A DNA stretch of 64,000 nt. It comes from Pedobacter sp. AK013. Lineage in GTDB: Bacteria > Bacteroidota > Bacteroidia > Sphingobacteriales > Sphingobacteriaceae. Position 1 is the first letter of the stretch, and every line of letters begins with the position of its first letter. Below, in pieces: positions 17,307 through 26,451 of this stretch. The notes under the pieces were generated by a model. That model was not told where the DNA came from, did no database searches, and worked only from the letters and a program-made list of their open reading frames with translations. The DNA lies in contig NZ_JACHCQ010000032.1 in the NCBI RefSeq assembly GCF_014205835.1, forward strand, positions 11,409-75,408, given 5' to 3'. The position numbers and the translations under genes are program-made.

Positions 17307-18032
17307 ATGTACGCAGTTTTTAAACGCGAGTTATTCAGTTTCTTAAGTTCGATGGTTGCTTATATTACCATAGGCATTTTTCTGTTGGTTTCTGGCCTGT
17401 TACTTTGGTTTTTTCCCGACACCTCGATACTTGATTATGGTTATGCCGAACTTGATGGTTTTTTCAGTTTGGTACCCTATCTTTTCATGTTTCTTATTCC
17501 AGCCATTACCATGCGCTCTTTTGCCGAAGAACGGAGAGAGGGGACCTATGAACTTTTAATTACACGGCCTATCCAAATCTGGCAGATTATTGTGGCAAAA
17601 TATTTAGCAAGTTTGGTTTTGATATTATTTGCCTTAATTCCAACGTTAATTTATTACTACAGCATTTCAAAGCTGGGCTTCCCAGAAGGAAATATCGATT
17701 CAGGATCGGTTATTGGTTCCTATATCGGTTTATTTTTATTGGGTGCAGCCTTTACATCTATTGGCATTTTCTCATCTGCATTAACTAAAAACCAGGTCAT
17801 TGCTTTTGTGATCAGCGCTGCTTTATGCGCATTTGCTTTTTTAGGCTTCGATTATAGTAGTCAGCTTGCTGCATTTCAAAGTATCGAGAATAACATCAGC
17901 AATTTAGGGATAAATCAACATTATACTTCGATAAGCCGCGGTGTTTTAGATACCAGAGATCTGATTTACTTTATTACTTTTTCAGTGCTGTTTCTGTTTG
18001 TCACTAAATTAATAATAGGAGGGAAGCGATAA
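17307..18032 (+). CDS. gldF: gliding-motility ABC transporter permease GldF
   Basis: A 241-residue membrane protein with about six helices. The region SFAEERREGTYELLITRP between helices 2 and 3 is a hallmark of ABC-2 type permeases of the GldF/NosY group. It should form the channel of the GldAFG exporter, required for gliding in Flavobacterium but also kept in non-gliding relatives. Its stop overlaps the gldG start (TAATG), so the two are translationally coupled. Confidence 0.92.
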   Translation: MYAVFKRELFSFLSSMVAYITIGIFLLVSGLLLWFFPDTSILDYGYAELDGFFSLVPYLFMFLIPAITMRSFAEERREGTYELLITRPIQIWQIIVAKYLASLVLILFALIPTLIYYYSISKLGFPEGNIDSGSVIGSYIGLFLLGAAFTSIGIFSSALTKNQVIAFVISAALCAFAFLGFDYSSQLAAFQSIENNISNLGINQHYTSISRGVLDTRDLIYFITFSVLFLFVTKLIIGGKR

Positions 18033-19717
18033 TGAAGCTGAAGAATAAATGGATTAATTTCATCATCATAATAACGGTACTGGTTATTGTGAATGTTTTA
18101 GGTCAGTATGTTTTTTATCGATTTGATTTTACGGCCGATAAACGTTTTACACTGAGCGAAAAAACAAAAACTTTGCTACAGAAAAACGAAAAGCCAGTAA
18201 TCGTAACGGTATTTTTAGCTGGAGAATTACCACCTGCTTTTAAAAGGTTGCAGGCTGCCGTGTCGGATATTTTGTCTGATTATCAGGCTTATGCTAAAGC
18301 AGAAGTTAAAGTGGTTTTTGTTGATCCGATAGCGGGACTTAATCAGGCCGATCAAGATACAGTCATCAATAATTTGTACGAAAGAGGTATAGAGGCAACC
18401 AATTTAAGTGTTAAAACAGAAAGTGGATTAACACAGAAACTCGTATTTCCGATGGCTATGATGGAAAGTGGGGGGAAAGAATTCCCTATTAAACTCTTCC
18501 AGAATTTAGATACCAGGGGGAATTATGAAGACAATATAAATCGCTCTATTGAAAGTTTGGAGTATATCTTTACTTCGAGTTTAAAGAAAGTACTATCAGG
18601 TGATAACCCTCGTATCGGCTTTTCAGAATCAAATGGTGAACTTTCCGATTTACAATTGGCTGATGCCATTCATACACTATCGAATAGTTATTTAGTTGGC
18701 CGTATTGATTTGAATAGTATTGATAAAGCAGGGCTTGATAAATTGAAAATGTTGATTATTGCCAAACCTAAGAAACCTTTTACAGAAGCTGAGAAATACA
18801 AAATTAACTATTTTGTAATGAACGGTGGGCGGGTGCTCTGGAGTATCGACCAGGTAAAGGCCGAATTGGATAGTTTGCGGGGAAAAAGTGGACAGATGGC
18901 TGTTAACAGTAATTTGAACTTGGATGATATGCTTTTTATGTATGGGGCAAGGGTTAATTATAATATTATTGCCGATCCGGCAAATAGTGCTGAAATTCCA
19001 GTTTCAACAGGAGTTGTAGGCGGGCAGAACCAAATGCAACTGGTGCCCTGGATTTATTATCCTATTTTATTGCCTGATACGGCCGAAAGTGTAGTGAAAA
19101 AATTGGATGGTGTAAAATCTGAATTTCCAAGCACGGTAGACACTATTGGTGTGAAAGGCGTAAAGAAATCGTATATTTTGGCTACATCTCCCTATAATAA
19201 GGTTTATAGTGTGCCGAAATTGTTTAGCTTGCAAATGCTAAGCGAGCAGTTAGATCCCCGGTCTTTCCAAAGTAAACCACAACATGCTGGTTTAATGTTA
19301 GAAGGTAATTTTCCATCGGTTTTTGCTGGGCGACCTTTACCAGCTACCATTACACAGCCTTATACCTTGGAGCGCACAAGTAAACCGGCTAAAATGATTG
19401 TGATAGGAGATGGGGATATTTTTAAAAACCAGGTATCGGAGCAAAATGGAACTCCCTTTCCATTGGGTTTTGATCGTTATTCGCAGCGAACTTTTGGCAA
19501 TAAGGCTTTATTACTCAATATTGTTGATTATTTTACCGATAACGACAACTTAATTGCGTTGCGAAATAAAGAAGTAAAAATTAGATTGTTGGATAAAGCC
19601 AAAATTAAACTCGAAAAAACTAAATGGCAATTTATAAATGTAGTAGCACCCTTGCTATTGTTAATATTCTTTGCGATTTTTCAACATTATTACCGCAAAT
19701 ACAAGTACGCTAAATAA
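18032..19717 (+). CDS. gldG: gliding-motility ABC transporter subunit GldG
   Basis: A 561-residue protein. One transmembrane helix lies near the N-terminus (about 9-27) and one near the C-terminus (about 540-557), with a large periplasmic region between them. The region begins with the family's FTADKRFTLSEKT and contains the ABC-type uncharacterised transport domain (GFSESNGE, LIIAKPKKPFTEAE). Length matches GldG. It is coupled to gldF, with dnaN 33 bases downstream behind its own promoter box. Confidence 0.92.
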   Translation: MKLKNKWINFIIIITVLVIVNVLGQYVFYRFDFTADKRFTLSEKTKTLLQKNEKPVIVTVFLAGELPPAFKRLQAAVSDILSDYQAYAKAEVKVVFVDPIAGLNQADQDTVINNLYERGIEATNLSVKTESGLTQKLVFPMAMMESGGKEFPIKLFQNLDTRGNYEDNINRSIESLEYIFTSSLKKVLSGDNPRIGFSESNGELSDLQLADAIHTLSNSYLVGRIDLNSIDKAGLDKLKMLIIAKPKKPFTEAEKYKINYFVMNGGRVLWSIDQVKAELDSLRGKSGQMAVNSNLNLDDMLFMYGARVNYNIIADPANSAEIPVSTGVVGGQNQMQLVPWIYYPILLPDTAESVVKKLDGVKSEFPSTVDTIGVKGVKKSYILATSPYNKVYSVPKLFSLQMLSEQLDPRSFQSKPQHAGLMLEGNFPSVFAGRPLPATITQPYTLERTSKPAKMIVIGDGDIFKNQVSEQNGTPFPLGFDRYSQRTFGNKALLLNIVDYFTDNDNLIALRNKEVKIRLLDKAKIKLEKTKWQFINVVAPLLLLIFFAIFQHYYRKYKYAK

Positions 19718-19733
19718 TTTTTATATTTTTGAA

Positions 19734-19741
19734 GAAGACTA
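19734..19741 (+). promoter_or_regulatory. -7 box (TATTTTTG) of dnaN
   Basis: A perfect TAnnTTTG between gldG and dnaN, ten bases before the dnaN ATG. It suggests dnaN can be transcribed independently of gldFG with a very short leader. Confidence 0.5.
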
Positions 19742-19750
19742 AATAATATC

Positions 19751-20875
19751 ATGAGATTTATTGTATCCACATCAACTCTATTAAAACACTTACAAACCGT
19801 AAATGGTGCATCAAGCAGCAGTACGGTTTTGCCTATATTAGAAAATTTTCTCTTCGAAATTAAAGATGGAAACTTAACTATCTCTGCTACCGATCTGCAA
19901 ACGAGCATGACAACTGCTTTGGCTGTAGAATCAAAAGAAGAAGGTAAAGTTGCTGTTCCATCTAAAATTTTATTAGATACGCTTAAAACATTACCAGATC
20001 AACCGATTGCATTTAATATCGATGATAGTACTTTTGCGATCGAGATCAGTGCTGGCGATGGTAAATATAAATTGAGTGGTGAAAATGGCGATGATTTTCC
20101 GAAGATTCCAGTAGTAGAAAATGCGTCTTCTGTAAATTTGCCAGCATCAGTTTTAACTGAAGCCATTACAAAAACTATTTTTGCGGTAAGTAACGATGAG
20201 TTGCGCCCGGCTATGACAGGTGTATTCTGTCAGTTATCTCCTCAGCACATCACCTTTGTAGCTACCGATGCACATAAATTGGTGAGATACCGCCGTATGG
20301 ATAGCAAAGCAGATAAAGCAACATCTTTTATTCTTCCTAAAAAAGCTTTAACACTTTTAAAAGCTGCTTTACCTTCAACTGATATTAATGTATCAGTAGA
20401 TTATAATGCAACAAGCGCTTTCTTTAAGTTCGAAAATATCAATTTAGTGTGTCGTTTAATAGACGAGCGCTATCCAGATTATGAGGCGGTAATTCCAACT
20501 AATAATCCTAATAAACTAATTATCGACAGAAGTTTATTTTTAAATACACTTCGCAGGGTTGTAATTTTTGCCAATAAAACAACACATCAGGTAAGGTTGA
20601 AAATTAGCGGAAGCGAACTTAATATCTCTTCTGAGGATTTGGATTTTGCTAACGAAGCACATGAGCGGTTAAGCTGCCAATATGATGGCGAAGACCTCGA
20701 AATAGGCTTTAACGCACGCTTTTTGATCGAAATGTTAAGTAATTTAAGTGGTGATGAAGTTACTTTAGAACTTTCGACACCAAATAGAGCCGGGCTTTTA
20801 ATTCCACAAACTAATGACGAAAATGAAGACGTTTTAATGTTGGTGATGCCTGTGATGCTAAATAATAGTTATTAA
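19751..20875 (+). CDS. dnaN: DNA polymerase III sliding clamp (beta subunit)
   Basis: A 374-residue protein with the three-domain sliding clamp organisation. Visible landmarks are LPILENFLFE in domain 1, ELRPAMTGVF and ATDAHKLVRYRR in domain 2, and DERYPDYEAVIP starting domain 3. The C-terminus is LVMPVMLNN. It forms the ring that tethers DNA polymerase III. dnaA and oriC are not next to it here. A terminator follows at 20909-20931. Confidence 0.97.
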   Translation: MRFIVSTSTLLKHLQTVNGASSSSTVLPILENFLFEIKDGNLTISATDLQTSMTTALAVESKEEGKVAVPSKILLDTLKTLPDQPIAFNIDDSTFAIEISAGDGKYKLSGENGDDFPKIPVVENASSVNLPASVLTEAITKTIFAVSNDELRPAMTGVFCQLSPQHITFVATDAHKLVRYRRMDSKADKATSFILPKKALTLLKAALPSTDINVSVDYNATSAFFKFENINLVCRLIDERYPDYEAVIPTNNPNKLIIDRSLFLNTLRRVVIFANKTTHQVRLKISGSELNISSEDLDFANEAHERLSCQYDGEDLEIGFNARFLIEMLSNLSGDEVTLELSTPNRAGLLIPQTNDENEDVLMLVMPVMLNNSY

Positions 20876-20908
20876 ATAAAAACTAATTTATTAGTTTTTA
20901 TGAGAAAG

Positions 20909-20931
20909 TGGCTTGGTTTTTGACCGAGCCA
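20909..20931 (+). terminator. terminator of dnaN
   Basis: TGGCTTGGT (20909-20917) pairs with ACCGAGCCA (20923-20931) with one G-T pair, followed by TTTTTG. It lies 33 bases after the dnaN stop. Confidence 0.75.
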
Positions 20932-20958
20932 TTTTTGTTTTAACCAACTAACAACCAA

Positions 20959-21636
20959 ATGAAAATCTATAACAATCTCTCGAAATCGATAATTTTGCTC
21001 ACCTGCTTATCTAGTATAGGCTTGTCATCCTGTAAAAAGCATAATCCAGATGAAGTAGTAAATGGCCAGGCCAAGGTAAAAATGGTTAATGCATCGCCGG
21101 CCAATGAGCACCAGGATGTTTATTTAGATAACGAAAAACTAACCACTGTAGCTTTAGCTTTTGGCGAAACCAGCGATTACGTAAAAATCCCTTCTGGTAA
21201 TAGAAATATTTCTTATACCGGCACAAATAACACCACTACTGATACTTCTTTTAACTTTACACCGTCTATTACCTACACAACTTTTCTGGTAACCAATAAA
21301 AAAGGAGAAATGGAAATAGTAAGTTACGAAGATAACTTAAGTAATACCGAAATAGGTAAAGCTAAAATTAAACTGATTAACCTGACACCTAATTTTGCTA
21401 CAGGCATAAATGTGATGGTTGAAGGCGGTACCCAGTTTGTGAATGGACTGGCTTTTAAAGAGGCATCTAGCTATTTTACGGTAGATACAGGATTCAATTT
21501 AAAATATACAGTAGTAGGTTCTGGTAATGTTAAAACCATCCAAAATACGGCTTTAGAAGCGGGAAAGATATACACCATTTGGTTTAGCGGTACTACGGCA
21601 GCAACATTAGCAGCACATATCATTACCGATAATTAA
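20959..21636 (+). CDS. DUF4397 lipoprotein
   Basis: A 225-residue lipoprotein (lipobox GLSSC, then KKH). The first half carries the DUF4397 pattern: KVKMVNASPANEHQDVYLDNEK, then FGETSDYVKIPSG. The second half repeats a related beta-rich unit (KIKLINLTPNFATGINVMVEG). DUF4397 proteins are cell-surface or periplasmic and of unknown function. A paralogue follows 60 bases downstream. It starts just after the dnaN terminator. Confidence 0.82.
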   Translation: MKIYNNLSKSIILLTCLSSIGLSSCKKHNPDEVVNGQAKVKMVNASPANEHQDVYLDNEKLTTVALAFGETSDYVKIPSGNRNISYTGTNNTTTDTSFNFTPSITYTTFLVTNKKGEMEIVSYEDNLSNTEIGKAKIKLINLTPNFATGINVMVEGGTQFVNGLAFKEASSYFTVDTGFNLKYTVVGSGNVKTIQNTALEAGKIYTIWFSGTTAATLAAHIITDN

Positions 21637-21695
21637 TTTCAAAGTTTAATATGCTTTCTGCTATCTTTACGTTTTATTAGCATCAGCAATTAATT

Positions 21696-22397
21696 ATGAA
21701 AAACAAAGTATTGTTTCCCAAAATATTTCTTCTTTTTACACTTGTTCTTTTAATTAGCTCTTGCATTAAAAACAATAATTTTATTAAAGGTGATGCGAAA
21801 GTGCGTTTCTTCCATGTTGCATCAACAGATACCACACAGAATTTCTATTTAAACGGCATACAGATCGGAACTTCAGTAACTTATAATGCAAATACAAGTT
21901 ATGTTGTGATACCTGGCGATTCTGTTTTTAAAATAACCACCAGAAATATTAATACCGGCGTAGACGCTACCTCACTGTCAGGGCAAACTTTCAAAATCGG
22001 CCAGAATTATTCTGTTTTCTACCTTAAGGAGGCTATCAATAAACCTGCTGAATTAAAGGTATATCAAGATGATGTAAAACCAGATTTAGATTCTGCCAAG
22101 CTTACTTTCTTAAACTTAGGCTATACATTAGCCTCTAGCGTGGTGATTACTGATAGTACGAATACGGCTAAACCTGTTGAATCTGCGCTCGTTTATGGAG
22201 GACTTAAAACCTTTAAAGTAAAGGTAAATAAGAATATGAAATTTGCCTTCAAACTATCTAGTCCTACAGCTACAAATCCGCCTCCAGTAGTAACGCGACT
22301 TGATTCTTTGACCATTAATAAAGGCAGGGTTTACCTCATCTTATTTGATGGGGATAAAAAGGGAGAGCTTAAAAACAGAATAATCGCTACCAACTAA
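21696..22397 (+). CDS. DUF4397 lipoprotein, second copy
   Basis: A 233-residue lipoprotein (lipobox LISSC, then IKN). The domain begins KVRFFHVASTDTTQNFYLNG and continues with NTSYVVIPGDS, matching the upstream paralogue. The C-terminal half again has a KLTFLNLG-type strand. The two genes are probably a tandem duplication that has diverged well. A near-match promoter box (TATCTTTA) lies at about 21662-21669. Function is unknown. Confidence 0.82.
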   Translation: MKNKVLFPKIFLLFTLVLLISSCIKNNNFIKGDAKVRFFHVASTDTTQNFYLNGIQIGTSVTYNANTSYVVIPGDSVFKITTRNINTGVDATSLSGQTFKIGQNYSVFYLKEAINKPAELKVYQDDVKPDLDSAKLTFLNLGYTLASSVVITDSTNTAKPVESALVYGGLKTFKVKVNKNMKFAFKLSSPTATNPPPVVTRLDSLTINKGRVYLILFDGDKKGELKNRIIATN

Positions 22398-22439
22398 CAT
22401 TTATTGCACTATACTAGCATTTAATCCCTTTGATATTCA

Positions 22440-22447
22440 TACTTTTG
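22440..22447 (+). promoter_or_regulatory. -7 box (TACTTTTG) of the DedA gene
   Basis: A perfect TAnnTTTG 15 bases before the DedA ATG. Confidence 0.55.
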
Positions 22448-22462
22448 CCCAAAATTAGATAA

Positions 22463-23149
22463 ATGGAACTACTACAACAGCTTATAGATTTTATTCTTCA
22501 TATAGACGTACATTTAGCTGAAATTGTTAACGAATATCGCACCTGGACATATCTCATTTTATTCCTGATCATTTTTGCCGAAACTGGTTTTGTGGTAACA
22601 CCATTCCTTCCTGGCGATTCGTTGCTTTTTGCAATGGGTGCTTTAATTGCTGGTGAACATGAAACCGGTTTAAATATCTGGATCATGCTCATTATATTAA
22701 TTGTAGCAGCAATTTTAGGAAATACAGTTAACTATAAACTAGGGAGTGTTTTAGGCGCGGGAGTATTTAAAGAAAAGAACAAAATTTTGAAGCTTAAATA
22801 TTATCATCAATCTCACGAATTTTTTGAGAAACATGGTGGTAAGGCCATTATGTTAAGCAGGTTTCTTCCAATTTTCAGAACCATAGCACCATTTGTAGCG
22901 GGAATAGCCAAAATGCCTTTCGGTCGTTTTACTTACTATAACATTATTGGTGGTGTAGCATGGATATTTGCGTTGTTGATGGGGGGGTATCTGTTAGGAC
23001 AAATCCCAGTAATTAAAAATAATTTTGAACTGGTTATTATTTTTATTGCTGTGGTAACTTTTGTTCCTGCCATTTGGGCAGCTATCAGAAGTCGTTTACA
23101 ACCTAAAAAGATTGAAGCAATTATCGAAGGAGAGGATACCAAGTCATAA
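22463..23149 (+). CDS. DedA-family membrane protein
   Basis: A 228-residue inner-membrane protein with about five hydrophobic segments. The family signatures FAETGFVVTPFLPGDSLLF and FLPIFRTIAPFVAGIAKM are both present, including the acidic and arginine residues of the re-entrant loops. DedA proteins are linked to undecaprenyl phosphate or phospholipid translocation and to membrane stress resistance. The stop codon directly abuts the stop of the convergent gene, with no intergenic base. Confidence 0.93.
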   Translation: MELLQQLIDFILHIDVHLAEIVNEYRTWTYLILFLIIFAETGFVVTPFLPGDSLLFAMGALIAGEHETGLNIWIMLIILIVAAILGNTVNYKLGSVLGAGVFKEKNKILKLKYYHQSHEFFEKHGGKAIMLSRFLPIFRTIAPFVAGIAKMPFGRFTYYNIIGGVAWIFALLMGGYLLGQIPVIKNNFELVIIFIAVVTFVPAIWAAIRSRLQPKKIEAIIEGEDTKS

Positions 23150-24106
23150 TTAAAGTTCTCTGCCAATTAGTGAACCGTTTTGATATTTTGTTTCTACATC
23201 ATCACCGTCCTTTTTTTCATCGGGTAATAAGGTTGTTTTAATCATGTTTTTAAGCACAGGCTGACCTGCATCAACCCAGGCAGAATACCAAAATGAGCCC
23301 GTTTTTAAGATGGCAGCCCGCATTTGATTTTCTACCATATTATTCATTTTAGTGTGGTAGGCTTTAGAATAGGCCGTAGAGTATTGTTTCAACACAGTAT
23401 TATTCCTTTCAGAAAAGCTATATTTTTTGTCGGGAGGAAATGAAGCACTCAGTTCAGCTTCGAAAGTTAATACAGTATCAACCAGACTGTGCGTGTGTTT
23501 AATTATCTTCCATGCTTCTTGCAATGGGTTTTCAATATAATCCGCATGGCCAACAACAAAATTGTAATGAGTTGAAAACAATTCGGGTAAACGGCTTTCC
23601 CAAAAAGCGTGGATACCAACCTGATTGGTGAGTTGCCCGTTATGGTTGGCGGTAGTGTGTAAAGGAACGTGTGCATCGCCAATGTAATGGCCCAGATCAG
23701 CAGAGTATTTTAAGATCTTTACCGAATCACGCATTTTAAAGGCTTTAACTAAACCATAATAACTGCGCTGTATTTGCCAAGGGATAATGCCATCGGTGTT
23801 CAGTTTTTTTAGGCCATATTTTGCCAGGGCATCATCCCATTTTTCGGGAATACTATCAATATTTTTCTCGTAGTTCTCCACATCGAGGTAATGCCGTGGT
23901 GCTTCGAGGGTATCAGCATACCTGCGTTTATCTGGATCAACAGCATGTTCGGTAATGTATTTGATATTCTTTTTATAGAAACCGATCATGTCAGCTGGCA
24001 AAGTGAAAACAGCAAGGTTGTTTATCCTTTGATGTGCAAAGAAACCCCAAGAGGTACAAAGAAATATAGGGATGATTAACGCGGTTAAAATCGTTAATCT
24101 TTTCAT
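23150..24106 (-). CDS. zinc-dependent phospholipase C / S1-P1 nuclease-like protein
   Basis: A 318-residue protein. The signal peptide ends at about residue 20, and the mature N-terminus begins with WGFFAHQRIN, providing the Trp and His ligands typical of this all-helical zinc enzyme fold. Further ligands are in LGHYIGDAHVPLHT and the IHAFWES motif. Homologues include zinc-dependent phospholipases C and S1/P1 nucleases. Which substrate is cut cannot be told from sequence. The weak promoter box TATCTTCG lies just upstream of the start. It is convergent with dedA. Confidence 0.8.
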   Translation of the reverse strand: MKRLTILTALIIPIFLCTSWGFFAHQRINNLAVFTLPADMIGFYKKNIKYITEHAVDPDKRRYADTLEAPRHYLDVENYEKNIDSIPEKWDDALAKYGLKKLNTDGIIPWQIQRSYYGLVKAFKMRDSVKILKYSADLGHYIGDAHVPLHTTANHNGQLTNQVGIHAFWESRLPELFSTHYNFVVGHADYIENPLQEAWKIIKHTHSLVDTVLTFEAELSASFPPDKKYSFSERNNTVLKQYSTAYSKAYHTKMNNMVENQMRAAILKTGSFWYSAWVDAGQPVLKNMIKTTLLPDEKKDGDDVETKYQNGSLIGREL

Positions 24107-24159
24107 ATATCCGAAGATAAGAAATTTTCTTTATAACGCTAGGGGGTTAGAAGCAAAAA

Positions 24160-24585
24160 TTATGCATTTTCCATTTTTTTCATATCAAGCTTTTTCATCT
24201 GCATAACGGCATCCATTACTCTTTTTGCTCTTTCGGGCTCTGCCATTAACTCACCAATGTTTGATGGAATAATTTGCCATGAAAGTCCGAATTTATCCTT
24301 TAACCATCCACAAACGCTCTCTGTACCGCCGTCATTTATAAAAGTATCCCAGTAATAGTCTATTTCATCCTGGTTATCGCAATTTACCATAAGGGAAATG
24401 GCTTCATCGAACTTAAATTGCGGACCTCCATTGAGCCCCATAAATTTATTTCCGTTTAATTCGAAAGTAACTACCATGGGCGTTACCTGGGTAATTTTAG
24501 AATCTTTAAAAACGGTACAATAGTATTTTGCTGCAGCTTCGGCTTGTCCGTCAAACCAAAGGCATGTTACAAGTGGTTTTGCCAT
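24160..24585 (-). CDS. VOC-superfamily protein (PhnB/3-demethylubiquinone methyltransferase-like)
   Basis: A 141-residue cytoplasmic protein. It starts with VTCLWFDGQAEAAAKYY and contains KFMGLNGGPQFKFDEAISLMV and DKFGLSWQIIP, the core pattern of the PhnB-like branch of the vicinal oxygen chelate fold. These proteins are usually annotated as 3-demethylubiquinone methyltransferases, but that activity is not supported by this context. Function is unknown. Confidence 0.85.
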   Translation of the reverse strand: MAKPLVTCLWFDGQAEAAAKYYCTVFKDSKITQVTPMVVTFELNGNKFMGLNGGPQFKFDEAISLMVNCDNQDEIDYYWDTFINDGGTESVCGWLKDKFGLSWQIIPSNIGELMAEPERAKRVMDAVMQMKKLDMKKMENA

Positions 24586-24701
24586 TTTATATCATTTTTT
24601 TTGTTACCACAAGTTTAAACAAGATTTTTGGCCTGTGTAAGGTTTAAAAGTGACGATTTAAGGGGGTGATTTGGACAATAACTTGTTCTTACGTGTTTAA
24701 A

Positions 24702-25154
24702 CTAAACCCCAAATTGTGCTAAATGATGATCCAGGTGTTTATAGAACATGTTGTTCCATTCGGTTTTTGCCAATGGGCCAAATGAATGCGATTCTTTACG
24801 GTCGAAATAATCTTCGCCAAGTTGTTGGGTTTGGTTAATATAATCGATTAAACGAGTTTTCTCTTTTTCGAAATCCTTTTCATCTTTAATAATAAACTGT
24901 GGTGCTGTCTGATTATTTTTAGGATAGGGTTTCTCGTTTACCACTTTGCTTTTTACTAGTTTTTTCAAAATAAATTTCATAATCGGCCCTGGTTTTGGAT
25001 GAATGTCATCGTAAACCATTTCGTAAGTTACACTGCAATGGGCCAACATTTGTGCAACATTCATTTTGCCCCAAAGTTGAGTAGTAGTAGGGGTAAGCTT
25101 GTTAATCCTTTCAATAATTTCGCTAGTTACTGCAGGTTGGAAAATATTCTTCAT
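24702..25154 (-). CDS. DUF1569 (DinB-like) protein
   Basis: A 150-residue cytoplasmic protein. The motif MNVAQMLAHCSVTYEM near the N-terminus and the C-terminal EWNNMFYKHLDHHLAQFG supply the histidines expected for a DinB-like four-helix metal site. DUF1569 is common in Bacteroidota and has no assigned activity. It stands alone, with a repeat-rich gap upstream. Confidence 0.85.
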   Translation of the reverse strand: MKNIFQPAVTSEIIERINKLTPTTTQLWGKMNVAQMLAHCSVTYEMVYDDIHPKPGPIMKFILKKLVKSKVVNEKPYPKNNQTAPQFIIKDEKDFEKEKTRLIDYINQTQQLGEDYFDRKESHSFGPLAKTEWNNMFYKHLDHHLAQFGV

Positions 25155-25372
25155 GGTTTGTTTATATCTGGAGTGTGTATTTTGCTTTACTAAATATAAG
25201 AATGAATTTTTATAAGGATTCGGAAATTTGGAAAATGATTTGAGGCGTTCTTATCATCCCTTGCCTCTGTTAAAATAAGAGGGGTAGGAAGCGCTGAGAC
25301 GAGATTAATTCCTGAAATAGGGTTTGTGGTTTAGACGTCTTGCTGTATATAATTTTACGCTGTGAATTAGCT
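25155..25372. other. gene-free stretch upstream of the DUF1569 gene
   Basis: No gene is visible. A short GC-rich patch near 25258-25296 (CCTCT, then AGAGGGGTAGG) looks like another degraded repeat. The rest is A/T-rich. Confidence 0.35.
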
Positions 25373-25396
25373 CCCCTCCTTGATTTCAAGGAGGGG
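25373..25396. repeat. GC-rich hairpin repeat (CCCCTCCTTG)
   Basis: CCCCTCCTTG (25373-25382) pairs perfectly with CAAGGAGGGG (25387-25396) around a four-base loop, followed by a GGGGGTGG tail. It is GC-rich against an A/T-rich background and directly follows the DUF559-like remnant, on the same strand as that gene's terminator would be. Confidence 0.6.
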
Positions 25397-25406
25397 CTGG
25401 GGGTGG

Positions 25407-25525
25407 TTATTTGTTTTTAAAATGATTCCTAATTGTCTCACAGACGAGTTCTTCAGAGTCAAAAACTTCAAGATTATCAAATCTGATTAATTTCCAACAC
25501 GATGTTGACGTCTGATTTTTTGCTG
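25407..25525 (-). pseudogene. 3' remnant of a DUF559-like endonuclease gene
   Basis: The minus strand here reads an in-frame stretch ending in a stop at 25407. It contains WKLIRFDNLEVFD and then EELVCETIRNHF. That resembles the C-terminal strand-helix of DUF559 (Vsr-like) endonucleases. The frame closes at about 25525 with no start and no catalytic domain. It is thus a truncated leftover. The match is from memory of the family and needs a search. Confidence 0.4.
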
Positions 25526-26188
25526 TCAAGTCTTGGGTTTTGGAGATACATAAATTTTTATTGGCTCTATTTTTCCCGTTTTCGAATTTGCATACCAGGC
25601 TTTAATAACGGTCATTTTTCTGCTGACATCAACAACCTCAAAAGGATCTTTGCCTGCTTTTTTATGTTTTGCAATTGCGCTGTCTACATCTGCTTTGAAC
25701 GAATTCTGGCCAGATGTAGTTATAACTGCAATAATCGAGTTTTTTTCAATGCCTTTTGTCTCAATTCCAATTAACTCATCTTTATGCAAAACACCAACCG
25801 ATGTACCTTTATCAGGTATATCTTTTGCAAAATCACTATAATTATAGAGCGTATCGAGTATTATATGTTTAATCCGATTGCCTTCATGAAAAACTTCGTT
25901 AAAAACAACAATATTATCGTCATTACCATATACATCAAGCAATTCGAAGTAACGGTGGTTTAAACTATCCAACATTTTGGATTGAAATATTGAATATTTT
26001 GCCGCTGTCCATGCAGGATTATCTCCTTGCAAATCATTGGTATAGTAAAAGGTTTTGGGTGTAAACAAGCTTAAATGTTGCTTTTTTAAATCTGAGGCAT
26101 TTTTTTCTTCAAGATTGACTGCTTTTTCGTCGGTATTTGTACATCCGTAAAAAAGTAGTGAACAGATTATTATAATGTACGCTTTCAT
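25526..26188 (-). CDS. lipoprotein of unknown function
   Basis: A 220-residue lipoprotein (lipobox FYGC, Cys16). No family is recognised. The mature part is mostly polar, with a central region NIVVFNEVFHEGNR and a later segment KHKKAGKDPFEVVDVSRKM. Length and composition suggest a folded periplasmic or surface protein. Its 3' end directly meets the DUF559-like remnant, so its own C-terminus could have been altered by the event that left that remnant. No operon partner is seen. Confidence 0.7.
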   Translation of the reverse strand: MKAYIIIICSLLFYGCTNTDEKAVNLEEKNASDLKKQHLSLFTPKTFYYTNDLQGDNPAWTAAKYSIFQSKMLDSLNHRYFELLDVYGNDDNIVVFNEVFHEGNRIKHIILDTLYNYSDFAKDIPDKGTSVGVLHKDELIGIETKGIEKNSIIAVITTSGQNSFKADVDSAIAKHKKAGKDPFEVVDVSRKMTVIKAWYANSKTGKIEPIKIYVSPKPKT

Positions 26189-26451
26189 TTTTCATTGGTA
26201 TAGGTTTTGCCAAATTAATAAAATTGTTTTACAGGTAATTTAAAATAATTGAAAAAGGATTTTCCAGAACATTTAGAAGTGTTTTTGCTGACCTTTCGTT
26301 ATGTTTTTGTAAAAAACAGAAAAAAATGCCCTGCATTGCAGTTGAATTGGGTTGAAATAGCTGCTGTTTTTCGCTTCCAGTGGCAAAACATTCAAGTACA
26401 GCACTTTGTATGTTAACTAAAATTAAATAAATTTACATCAAAATCATATCC

